Assembly: GCA_039655645.1 (NCBI GenBank) | Contig: CM077343.1 | Span: 82,761,839-82,825,838 of the forward strand | Reading direction: 5' to 3' | Length of the DNA stretch: 64,000 bases | Origin: Ammopiptanthus mongolicus | Taxonomy: Eukaryota; Streptophyta; Magnoliopsida; Fabales; Fabaceae | Part shown: piece after piece, positions 23,701 to 34,900 of the stretch | Position numbering within the stretch: position 1 is the stretch's first letter | How the letters are laid out: the number at the start of each line of letters is the position of its first letter | Translations under genes and position numbers: made by a program | Notes under the pieces: model-generated | The model's database searches: none | The model's input: only the letters and a program-made list of their open reading frames with translations | Told to the model about the DNA's origin: nothing

Positions 23701-25142
23701 TGTTGGAGGATCCTTATCGTGGTGACTATTAGATTATCTTAGGTTTTTTATCATTTACATACAATTGTAAACATTACATCATGGTTTATTTTATTTTATT
23801 TTATTTATTTTTATTTTTATTTATCATTTCAATTTGAATTTTAATTGCTTCTCCTCTTATTTTATTTATCATGTTTTATAATAATATTTAATTTTAATTA
23901 ATATTTGGTAAATAATTAACATTGAATAATTAATATAAAATATAATTTTAATTTTTTAATAAAAAATAATCTGAAAAATTAATTAATTTTTTTCAAAAAT
24001 ACAAATTTGTACTGACGGTCTTCGTCGAAAATGGCTTGACTCACCGATGGGTATGGCCTTCAGTAATTTACAGACGGCTCCATCCCACTGTAACTTTCAT
24101 CACCATTCAAACAGTGGGAATCGTCGGTAAATTATGGAAATTACCGAAGGTCATACCCATTAGTAATTATTGACAATGTTCTGCATAAGCCGTCGGAAAA
24201 TGTTATCGACGAGGTACTTTCCGATTGCTCCTGGGCCGTCGGTTGCTCATCGAAAAAATGATTGTATAAAGTACAGATGACTTTAGGTCTTTTCCGAGTG
24301 CTTTTGGCCGTCGGTAATGTGGTTTTTTCTTCTAGTGATGACACAAAATAACATATTTATATGATTTATATAAATTCTTTTTAAGTATTAATTAAAACTT
24401 TATAATTAGCATATTAATTTATTAATTTTATTTTTAAATATATTTATTAAATAATATAAATGAATTGACACGTTTATATGATTTATTTTATATAAATTTT
24501 ATTTTATAAGGGGTCGGATAAAATAGAAATTTCATTAAAGTAATAAAGATAAGAATGAGAGAAAAGTTAATAAGCTATAAGCTAAATAAAGTAGCTTATA
24601 CCTTATTATTTTTCTCCATTTTTATCCTTACTATTTTAATTAAATTCCTCCTTTATCCTCTCTTAAATAAAATAAAAAATCCTAATCCTGCTTGAGAACT
24701 AATTTCACTAACTAAATATTTATTTAGGATAAAAAATAATATAAATATATTTTTATCTATAAATAAAATAAAATTTATATAAAAAATTATACCAACATGT
24801 CATTTTATTTTTATTATCTCATTTTATTTAATAAAATTAATTAAATAAAATTAAAATTAAAAAATTGATATCTTAATTTTGTGTGATGATAAATAGTTTA
24901 ACATAATTTAAAGTATTAAAAGTGATAATTATTTTAAAATAAATAACATATATAAATATAAATGGAATTTATATAAAAAAACATATAAACATGACAATTT
25001 ATGTCATTTTATATTTATCTGCCAGTTCAATCGTTAATTTTATCAAACACTTCAAATCCAATCAGCTATAGCTTATCCACTAAAGTTATCAACTAGTTTA
25101 TCCTCTATTTGCTATCAGCTAGTTTTAACCAAACAGAGCCCT
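20763..25142. mobile_element. hAT-like inverted-repeat element, interrupted by a CACTA insertion
   Basis: The left part (20763 to about 20940: 'ttctatttgataaaaa..tagttgataagctag..gctgattgaatttgaaac') is matched by the reverse complement of the right part (25142 back to about 25015: 'gctctgtttggttaaaactagctgatag..gctgattggatttgaag'). The arms are roughly 150 bp and about 70-80% alike by eye. The CACTA element at 20946-24337 sits inside. No transposase is seen in the remaining sequence. Confidence 0.65.
20946..24337. mobile_element. Non-autonomous CACTA (En/Spm) transposon
   Basis: It begins CACTACAAGAA and ends TTCTTCTAGTG (reverse complement CACTAGAAGAA) and is flanked by the 3-bp duplication ATG (20943-20945, 24338-24340). 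Both ends carry many short subterminal repeats in both orientations (variants of 'taccgaaggct', 'ccctcggtaa', 'ccgatggt') over several hundred bp, which is where CACTA transposases bind. There is no intact transposase. A Q/P-rich, stop-ridden stretch at about 23500-23720 could be the tail of an element-encoded ORF. Confidence 0.9.
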
Positions 25143-25582
25143 TCACTTTTTTTAAAAAAAAGGTAGTGTTGTTTTCAAACTATTAACCGCTTCAGCAATT
25201 TCTTTTTTCTTTTTATAATAAAAAGGTGAGTTGTTTGTAATAACGATTTCGGCAATTAAGGAAAAATAAGTTGTTATTTTAAACAAAAAATTATATGTAG
25301 GGTCTTGCTAACTGGTGCCTTTTGAGGAATCAAAAAATAGGAATTTTGTATTAAGATGTATAATTTAAACTTTCAATGTATTGAATACATTACTTCCCAA
25401 GACGAAATTTCTGTTTTTGATTTTTAACCAGTGCCCGTTAGCATTTGCCTTTATATGTATTCTAATAAAAAGATTTTAAGGTTTTGGTTGTGAACAATAA
25501 ATTTTAATTAAAAAGTAAGCCATAGTTAATTACTTTTCAAAAACTGAAAAATATGTTGTAGTACATTCTTAAAGTTACACCC
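25143..25582. other. AT-rich spacer, no gene seen
   Basis: No ORF or element ends recognised. Confidence 0.5.
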
Positions 25583-26596
25583 ATATCATGGGGTGCCGTC
25601 TAGGGTGCGTGACTTAAGGAAATCACCCACTGTGCGCAAGCCCTTTTGCAATAAAAAATATTTCTTAGCCCCTGAATTTTTTTAAAATTAAACAAATTAC
25701 TCATCCCTTTCTCTCTCATAATTCCCCTCCCTACCCCCACCCTTTTCCCCTTGTACGTTTACCACCCCCACCCCTCGCCCTGTTCGCCGTCAGTTCTGTC
25801 GTGCACAGCGTCCCTAACCTTTGAACGCTGCTCCATTGGTTGGCCACCCTAACCTTTGAACCCTTTGAACGCATCGAAAATTGTTGTACCACCCAGCTCA
25901 CGGTCAAACCTTCTCGTAGAACCGCGTTGCACCTCTGCGACCATCAGTCGTTTCCTTGCGAACCCGAAACCATAGTGTGTGGCTGTTTCTCGTTCCTCGA
26001 ATCTCCATCTCTTTTCTCCATGCCATCATACCATAACCTCTTCAAAGGCTTGCAAACTAAGGAGGCGTTGGTGGCACCATATAATCAACCATTACCACCA
26101 CATTGTCGAGGGAAGCAATTGAGAAGGGGGAAACAATTGATCGCCCGATCCTTCAATTTCAAGGTACAGGCATTGGTTGCAACTATATCTTCTGTCACTC
26201 TCAACATGAAATGCTCTAATTTCTTAAGACCCCTTTTGGGGTTTCAATTCTTGTACCCTAAGTATGCAACAGGGCCCGTTTTTGTTTTCGCTCGGACCAA
26301 CACTTGTAATTGAGAATGGAGTGATGGTGCGGGAGTGGGAGGGGAGCCCGAGGCGAAAGCGGAGGGAGGAGTCAGAGGAGGAGGAGACAGAGGTGGTGGC
26401 GGCAGAGGAGGGGGGAGGTTATGAGGTGGAGAGGGTTGTCTTGAGAGAGAATGATGGAAAGAGAGAGAAGTGTTAGACTTTGTAATTTGAAAAAAAAACG
26501 AAGTATTGAAAAATAATTTTTTTTTATTGCAAAAAGGCCCTTGTGTATGGTGAGCGACTTCCCTAGCTCGCGCACCCTAGACGGTCAATATCGTGG
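25583..26596. mobile_element. Non-autonomous Mutator-like element with 9-bp target duplication
   Basis: The terminal inverted repeats share CCGTCTAGGGTGCG, followed by matching blocks (gcaagccc/caagggcc, TTTTTGCAATAAAAAA) over about 75 bp. The flanks ATATCATGG (25583-25591) and ATATCGTGG (26588-26596) form a 9-bp duplication with one mismatch, the length typical of Mutator-like elements. The interior (25750-26480) is GC-rich compared with the flanks and contains an open frame of 157 codons. Confidence 0.8.
25840..26313 (+). CDS. Open frame inside the Mutator-like element, unrecognised
   Basis: There are 157 codons from ATG to TGA with no motif I know. It contains several cysteines and ends within the element. 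The GC-rich composition is unlike the AT-rich flanks and suggests captured host coding or UTR sequence, as in Pack-MULEs, but the parent gene is not identifiable here. It could equally be a chance frame. Confidence 0.3.
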   Translation: MATLTFEPFERIENCCTTQLTVKPSRRTALHLCDHQSFPCEPETIVCGCFSFLESPSLFSMPSYHNLFKGLQTKEALVAPYNQPLPPHCRGKQLRRGKQLIARSFNFKVQALVATISSVTLNMKCSNFLRPLLGFQFLYPKYATGPVFVFARTNTCN

Positions 26597-27422
26597 TAAT
26601 TAATTCACTTTTCTTTTAGAAGAACAATTTTGCAAAATAAATGAATTTCTTATTATTTTCCCAAATTAAAAACTTTGTTAGTGATCCATATTGTTTTTTT
26701 TCATCAGCAAATATTAGTAATTGGTATTTATGTTAGTGGGGGGAGAAAATTTGATAGCGATCCATTTTTTTTATTTTCTTCCCCATCTAGTCACCAACTT
26801 ACTGTACCAAATGTTAAATGATCACTAACTTTTAAATGAATTTAACATTACTCACTTAATGTGGGATCCTTCAACAGGATAAGGATCTCTTTTCCCATTT
26901 TTGTGTATCATATCATATCTCAACCAATAATATCTTGTCATGTAAGTTAAAATTTTATTTAATATTAAAAAATTAGATATATGAAGCCAACCAATTTCTT
27001 TTTTTTAAAAAAATAAAGGCATAATAACGTCGCACTCATCCCCTTCAACAATAAAGGCATAATAACGTCGCACTAATTTTGGTAGATATATGGAGTCAAC
27101 CAATTTCTTTTTTTTAAAAAAATAAAAATAATACACTTACATTCATGAGTAAATATTTTCAAATTAAAAATTTCATTTCTCATTTGTTTCTTTAAAATTA
27201 TTCATGAAGCTAATTTCTTTAATTTGATGATAAAAGCGTACTTTATAAGCTCCTGGCTAGTTTTGATCCAAATGTCAGCGTTCTTACAACAGGCACAGGG
27301 AACGGCTTTGACAAAGAAAATGGGAAGATCTAAGAGGAAGTACGCATTCCAAGGAGCATAAGCAATGGGAAGTAAGAGGTGTTAGCGGAAAGTTTGCATG
27401 GTTGAGAAATATCGAAGAAATG
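26597..27422. other. Upstream region of SKS gene 2; local tandem duplication, no gene
   Basis: Within 26975-27130 a block of about 70-100 bp ('gaagccaaccaatttcttttttttaaaaaaa' and 'aaaggcataataacgtcgcact') is repeated. Otherwise AT-rich. Confidence 0.55.
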
Positions 27423-27429
27423 TATATAA
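27423..27429 (+). promoter_or_regulatory. TATA box of SKS gene 2
   Basis: TATATAA in the context GTATATAAGGCAG lies 122 bp before the ATG at 27545. A purine-rich leader follows, as in copy 1. Confidence 0.6.
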
Positions 27430-27544
27430 GGCAGTGAGAGAATAAGAAGAAAGAACGTTCCTCCACTATAAAACAGGGAAGGGTACTTATTAAAAGGAAA
27501 ACTACTTTCAAGAGAAAGATTAAGGAAAAGATAGAGAAAGAGAG

Positions 27545-30353
27545 ATGGATGGAGTAATGTTTTTGCTCTTAATATGCCTCTTGGGTGGGACAATGTCCAT
27601 GGTCCGGGGTGAAGACCCATACTTCTTCTTTACATGGAACGTTACCTATGGCACCTTATCTCCATTGGGTACTCCCCAGCAAGTTATTCTCATCAACAAC
27701 GAATTTCCGGGACCCAATATCAATTCCACTAGCAACAATAACATAGTTATTAATGTCTTCAACAACCTTGATGAGCCTTTGCTATTTACATGGTATGGAT
27801 TCCCACTTTTATAAAGTCCTCTTCTTTCCTTGACTATTTTTTTCGGTAACATTCTTTTCTTTATTATCTATCATTGTGACTAGTGATTGAACAAATATTA
27901 TTTAGAGCTTAACTTATGTGCGGTTCCATAGATATTTTAGGTGGTGTTTTTCAATGTGAATAAGACGTGCATAATAGCTCATCAATGAAATTATAACATG
28001 TGTAATAGCTGTTACACATATCATATTTTTATTGAAAAACAACACCTAAAATACATATGGAACCACACTTTAACTTTTCTCCTATTATTTAAACAATTGA
28101 TTCAAACAACTTCTCGTAATATATGATAGTTTTATGCACAAAATATGCACACTTTACTCAAACTATGAGATGTTATTAGAAATATTATCCGAATCATTGT
28201 TCAAATCACATTTTCTTATCAATTGAGCCAAAATAAAATATATATTTGTAGAGCAAGAACACATTTTTTAAATTTCTTGTATAATAATAGGTTTGTATCA
28301 TTTTCAGGCATGGCATCCAACAAAGGAAGAATTGCTGGCAAGATGGGGTTCTTGGAACTAATTGTCCTATTGCCCCAGGAACAAACTTCACTTACCATTT
28401 TCAGGTGAAGGACCAAATAGGGAGCTACTTTTACTACCCAATCATGGGCTTGCATAGGGCAGCTGGTGGTTTTGGTGGCCTTCGTATAAACAGCCGTTTG
28501 CTCATTCCAGTCCCTTATGCTGATCCTGAAGATGACTACACAGTTCTCATTGGTGATTGGTATACCAAGAGTCACTCCTCTCTAAGGAAATTATTAGATA
28601 GTGGTCGCTCTCTTGGAAGGCCTCAAGGTGTTCTCATTAACGGTAAATCAGCTAAAGGTGATGGAAATGACCAACCACTTTTCACTATGAAGCCTGAAAA
28701 GACTTACAAATTCAGAATCTGCAATGTTGGGATCAAATACTCACTTAACTTCATGATACAAGACCATCCTATGAAACTAGTTGAGATGGAAGGGTCCCAC
28801 ACGGTACAAATCAATTATGACTCTCTTGACATTCATGTGGGGCAATGTTTTGGAGTGCTTGTAACTGCTAATAAGGAACCAAAAGATTACTACATGGTTG
28901 CTACTTCAAGGTTTACCAACACTATTCTAAAGGGTAAAGGCATTATACGTTACACTAATGGAAAGGGTCCTGCATCACCTGATATACCTGAAGCTCCTGT
29001 TGGTTGGGCTTGGTCTCTTAACCAATTTCGTTCATTCCGTTGGAACCTTACTGCTAGTGCAGCTAGGCCTAACCCTCAGGGTTCTTACCATTATGGTCAG
29101 ATCAATATAACTCGAACTATTAAGCTTGTTAACTCGGTTAGTAGGGGGAATGGGAAGCTTCGTTATGCTCTTAATGGTATCTCACATGTGGATCCTGAAA
29201 CCCCTATTAAGCTTGCTGAGTATTTTGGAGTCTCGGATAAGGTTTTCAAATACGATAGTATTTCAGATAACCCACCGCAAAGCGTTGGAACCTCTGTCAC
29301 GTCACAACCAAATGTTGTGAAGTTCACCTTCCGAACCTTCATTGAGATCATCTTTGAGAACCATGAAAAAAGCATCCAGACATATAATTTGGACGGCTAC
29401 TCATTCTTTGCAGTCGCGTGAGTATTCAATCTTCATACCTTTATACTAGGAAAATGCTGGTTTTCATCATAGAAGGATTTTTGTGAAATTTTTTATTAAG
29501 CTGACAAGGATGAGTCCCGCTGCAACGGTAAGGTTATTGTTGTCATGTGATTGGGAGGTCACGGGTTTTCACTTGTGAGGGTAAGGCTGGATACATCTAC
29601 CCTTCTCAAACTCCACTATGTGGAACCTTGTGCACTGGGTTGCCCTTTTTTATGAAGCTAATGTGGATGGTTGGTAAAGTAAAATGGGTGTATGTTTTCT
29701 TTGACCACCCATATATCTATACTATTCTCTTATTTGAATACGTAGGACACAATAATTAGTTCACACATTTTTTATATCAGTATATAATATTTTCACAAAG
29801 CCTTTTTTTTCCTTATCTATATGCATTCCCTAATTCTTTTATGCTACATAGCGGTGCTCTATATACTACATAATAATATTTCTATATGCCCCAATTTAAT
29901 ATCATGTGGAACATTGTATGCAATATAAGTAGAATGATATGTTTAAATAATAAAACTCATAATATACTAAACACCAAGTTATACCCGTCCTGCATAGAGA
30001 TTGCCAGCAATGGTTGAATAATTAATCTCTCTCTTTTGTTTATTCAAATCTACAGCATAGAGCCAGGCACCTGGAGCCCGGAGAAAAGGAAGAATTACAA
30101 CCTTCTTGATGCCGTGAGCAGACACACCATTCAAGTCTTCCCCAAATCTTGGGCTGCCATTATGTTAACATTTGACAATGCTGGAATTTGGAACTTGAGG
30201 TCAGAGAATGCTGAGAATCGCTACTTAGGTCAACAGCTCTACATTAGCGTTGTGTCCCCTGAACGTTCTCTCAATGATGAGTACAACATCCCAGAAAATT
30301 GCATTCTTTGTGGAATTGTTAAGGGTTTGCCAAAGCCAATGCCATACACCTAA
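27545..30353 (+). CDS. SKS: SKU5-similar (L-ascorbate oxidase homolog) protein, copy 2
   Basis: Exons 27545-27792, 28308-29417 and 30056-30353 join in phase with GT-AG introns to 551 aa, the usual length of this family. A signal peptide (about residues 1-22, hydrophobic FLLLICLL) is cleaved before EDPYFFF, so the protein is expected in the cell wall or apoplast. It has three cupredoxin domains and several N-glycosylation sequons (NVT, NST, NFT, NLT, NIT). The copper-ligand motifs of true ascorbate oxidases are missing (TWHG, YFYYP, WNLRSEN), so it should not be an active oxidase. There is no hydrophobic GPI tail (C-terminus ...KPMPYT), unlike SKU5 itself. By sequence type it belongs with the pollen-expressed SKS11-14/NTP303 group (from memory). 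It is the tandem partner of the gene at 17034. Confidence 0.93.
27918..28068. mobile_element. MITE in SKS copy 2 intron 1
   Basis: The ends GTGCGGTTCCATAGATATTT and (reverse complement of the right end) GTGTGGTTCCATATGTATTT match, as do the following 'TTAGGTG.TGTTTTTCAAT' blocks. It is a 151-bp hairpin-forming element without coding capacity. Confidence 0.75.
29491..29659 (+). mobile_element. tRNA-derived SINE (Au-like) in SKS copy 2 intron 2
   Basis: It has an A-box-like 'CTGCAACGGTAAGG', a B-box region 'GAGGTCACGGGTTTTC', the middle block 'GTAAGGCTGGATACAT', and the end 'CTTGTGCACTGGGTTGCCC' plus a T-run. It belongs to the same family as 8130-8263 but is diverged. The flanks TTTTATTAAGCT (29491-29502) and TTTTATGAAGCT (29648-29659) are a one-mismatch target duplication. 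Confidence 0.8.
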
Positions 30354-31996
30354 TTAAAACATTATGTATCTAGCTTTAGTCTGTTTCTATAACTAGCTTT
30401 AGCCCTTCAAGACTCCTGAGATGGGGAGCCAGTAAAACTTTGAGTTCTGAGCAAGGTGAGTTTATACAGAACACACAAACAAAATGTGGAGAATAACATA
30501 CACACAACATCAGAGTTGTTGATCAGTTTGGATCAACCAGTTTAGAAATTCTATTACATTTTTGTACTTTCACAATTCTTTTTTAGCAAAAAAGTGTACC
30601 ACTTATATTGTGCATCTATCATTGTTTTTTTTCCATAAATATTTATGTAGTTATTAAACGCACGTACGCATATATGTTAATACTTAATACAATACAACGT
30701 GAAGTCAAAGTTTGATATTTAGTTTTCTTATTATTACCAGATATGTACCTTGCAAAGAAGGGTTTACTGATGTAACTTAAAGAGAAGTCATTGATCTTAG
30801 TTTACAATATATTAACGGCCAGAAATGATGTCCTCCAACCTGTAAAATGAGTGGAATTGTATAACGCACTCTATTAAGTTAGCTTTACTGTACACTTCGA
30901 ACTTTTACTGGTTTTTCAGATTTTTTATACATTAATCAAAACTAATAACCACCACCATCCCCACCCCTTCTCTCTCACTAATGCCACCATCCCACCACCA
31001 CCCACCACCACATCTTCGTAGGATCTCTTTTCTCATTTCTCTAGTTATGTTGACGAGAAATTACAGGGAAGGTCGAGCTCACAGATGCCTAAAGAATGGA
31101 GGTTGACAGTGCTTGTTGCGCAATAGTGTGCCTAGGGTTGTCAAGATAGTCCATTATATTTATGTGTAAACCCAATAAAATAAAATCCATTCATATATTA
31201 TAATGGTTTGGATAACTTGGATGAATATAATTTATTTGTAAACATCCTCTCCATTTCTCATGACAAATGAAGAGCTCCATTATTATAATTTTGGAGTGTA
31301 TAAACGATATTTAGATCCCACTCAATGTCAAATTATCGTGTTTATTCCCCTAAAACTATATTTGTGACCACATTGTACTGAGTCCAACACCCGATCAGAA
31401 AGTTGGAGATGATGGGCCTCAAGTCAGGAATGTGGGAGCTGATCCTAAAATCCAAGGGGAGAGAGAGAGGTAGCTAGCTTATCCGCTTTCAAGTAGTTTT
31501 TCCAATAGGGTCATAGCCTGATAGTCATTATCATTCTTGACAAAACTGATAAAATAAGACATGTAAAAACAAAACAAAAGAATGTTTTTGCAAATAAATA
31601 ATAATAAAGGACATATTTAATTAATTTTAAAGGATAACACTAAATTAAATAGATAACCGTTCAGCCTAGGGTATTAACTTTCTAACCATAATCAACTCCA
31701 AAACTAAATACTAAAACATAAACCATTTGATCAAAACCTGCCGTTTTCAATGGATAAAACGATTAATGACTTCTTTCATATCTTGCATTTATTTGCAAGA
31801 GTTCATTGTTCTGCATTGCACCCTGCCTTCCGGAGTTTATTCATAGAATATATAGACACACTTGTTTCCAAACAGCGACGAATGAAACCAAGTCCAAACA
31901 AATCTCAAAGGTCCACAACTTAGATATACTAATGATCTGGGGTATAAAAGAAACCAAGTCCCAGATGTCCGAAAAAAAGAAAGGTAGAAAAAAGAA
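30354..31996. other. Intergenic between convergent SKS copy 2 and ASNSD1-like genes
   Basis: It contains the 3' UTRs of both genes and a CA-rich stretch near 30950-31020. No further gene is seen. Confidence 0.5.
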
Positions 31997-34900
31997 TCAA
32001 CCAAAATTGGATTTACTATAAATCCTTACACTGCCAGCAGACGCCTGATTTGCTGCTCTATTACTCCCAAAATTCTTTCGATTTGATTCCCTTGCAACTC
32101 TAGAACCAAACTACATTGAAAGACAAATCAATGACTATGCAAAAGAGTGGTAATTAGGCAAGCTAAATAAATATGTGCCACATTCAATCAAATTATAGCC
32201 ATTGCCTACTAGTGGCGTTGCATCCTCTTGGTATTATTTCCTGATAATACACAAATTTGTCATAAAAGTATAATCGGTTTTCACTACACTCATAACGATT
32301 ATACATTCTAGTTCTTCAATGCAAACCCAGCCAAATAAGGATCTATTGACATTTAACATGAGATTCTAAGTAAATGGCAATGATTTCTGGTAAACAAGTG
32401 AAAAAGCAGATTAGAAAACTAAAAGAACTCCGAGAAACAGATGGAACAATTGCATCCCGAAAAAGACTGGATTAAAACTAATAAATCATGAAAGCTATCA
32501 TTACATAAACCTAGAAACTTCAATCCAAATTAAAAAATTACAAGCCATCAAAAAGCATATACTGTTACCCCCAATGGTTTTGCATAGCTTTAAAACCTGA
32601 CTGATCATTTTACACAAAGTAAAATTGAGAACTATTAAGTTTCAGAGATACACACCTGGATTGCTCGTTTTGGCAGAACTGCTGCTTCATATAAACCAAG
32701 CAATTCTGCAACCTTCAACAAATATATTAACCATAAGATTCAAGTTTGACCTCTTTTCTTTTTTAGGTCTTCAGACAGAAAACGGTTTAAGTTGGTAAAA
32801 CAAAAGAAGTGCATGTCAAAGAAAAACGTTTTCAGATGGGACTTCATACTCACCTGGTTATTGATAATGAGCATAAATCATTATGTATGTTTTCTGCCAA
32901 ATAGATGTAACTAGGAGAAAATGTTAGCAGGACTACTTTTGCAAGTGAAAGACCAACACCAGCAGGAGGCTATGATTCTAGAGTATGCATTGTAGGGAGT
33001 TGGTGGTTTAGGGGGGGGGGGGGGGCAACACGTCTAACTGTTCTGTTGAGTACAGTCCATTGGTATATTATTTCTTAACGGAAACCAGTGTCCAACATAT
33101 TAGAGGAAAACAAGTTCCCTTCCAGAACTATTCTTACCAGAGAAGCTTTTAATACTAACTTTTAGTTTTTCAACTGTGTATGGATTCAGTTCAGGCATCA
33201 GCAACAGAGTTTCAAGTCTTTATTATTCACAAGGCATGTCTTTACCAACAGATCAGATCACTAGTTTGATTGACTTGGCGAGTCAATTATTCAGAAAGGT
33301 GAGGTCTTAAGAGAATGTTGGCTCAGTCAGCCATTAAATAGTCTAACAAGCTGTATATATTTCATACGTAGTAACTGCATGACAGTCGAAAACAAGGAAA
33401 CTAAATATATCATTCAAACTTAACAAAAAAACAGCAATACCTCTCTTAAAACCCTTTTATCACCGATGCCACTAGGTTGATCAAGGTTAGCAACCTCCCA
33501 TAATGGAATGTTGAGCAAAACCCTTATAACATCTTCATCCAAGAACGGAAATCTAGCCTAAAAGAAAAATAGAAAAAACATTGGTAAGTGACTGTTAGAT
33601 TAACAAATTTGAGATAAATATTGAGTTTTGATATAATTTGAACATTACCTCCTTTCCATTATCAGCAATACATCTATCATCTCTCCCTAAATTTCTTTTC
33701 CAAATTCTATGCATGTCGAGTCTCATTTCCTCATGTAGCCCCAGCCAACTGATTAAGGCATATTATACCATCAGAATGAATTAAAAGATGATGCAAACAT
33801 TCTAAAATTCACTACTCAGTGTCACAGAATGAGTCTCCCAAACAAATAATCAATCAAATATTTAGGTAGATAAATATTTTAAAAAATTTAGTGAGCTGAA
33901 TAACATTTTAATCCTGAGGGGAATTACTAAAGCATTGCAATGTATATAGCATATGGTTGATATCGTGGTTTCATCTTTTGCACCATACATTTCTTTCCTG
34001 CGAAAAGATAAACTGTCTAGCATATATGTCCACTTCTAAAATTAAATTTCCCAAAGGTAAAGGAAAGATGAAGAAATTGCAATGACAAATTTTGACAGTA
34101 TAAAATCCCGGCTAATATAAAATTCGGGGGGGGGGGGGGGGGGGGGGGATTTCATTCCCTACAACACAGATTCAAGAGATTATTATCAATTGTAAGTTGT
34201 AAACATAAGTACAACATCAAAACATGATTTAGCATTATCATAGTAATACCTTCCTCGTCTATAACTTGTTCTGTGTCTACCATACCCAGCGCACTGTTCA
34301 TCAGCGCCAGAACCAACAAGGAGAATCCTTGCATTGGACTTGTACTTAATCCGTGCATGATGGTCATCATTATCATCTCTAGTTGCAACAGGAACCCATC
34401 CATCACCACCAGATGCCAGCCATAAAGCAATTCCAATATTAAGGTCCTGAAAAGATATGTGCAAGCCAATTACATCATCAAATCAGAAATAGTAAAGGTG
34501 TGTATGAAAATTTAGCTACAGGGTTTTCAGCCCTAAACATCCATTGCATCAGTCTGGACTTTGGAGCATTAAAACTAAATAAAAAATTAAGTTAAAAAAA
34601 AAAAAACAATGAACCCATTCAGCAAAATGGGGGTGCAGATGCAGAATGCAGACAACAGTCAGCGGCCCCAACTTTAATAAATTTCTACTTGACATATGCG
34701 CTGAATTGAAATCATTACACACTACTCAAAGTGTATGTATTTGTCCTTTACGTTCCTTTTCAGCCCTTTATGCATCATTCATTTGTCTCTTTCCATAAGA
34801 AATTTACCAAATAACAGTCTTTTTTAACACATGCAATCATAAGTTGTATATATGACCAAGAAAATAAAATTGAAGCACATGGGCTACATAACTTGAAGTT

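Noticed and set aside
34126..34148. Poly(G) runs as regulatory G-quadruplexes
   Set aside because: Single homopolymers in introns are more simply explained by slippage or assembly; nothing else supports function.
34152..34469. Long minus-strand frames over ASNSD1 exon 10
   Set aside because: Only one of the overlapping frames carries GSGADE and matches the phase of the neighbouring exons; the other is a shadow.
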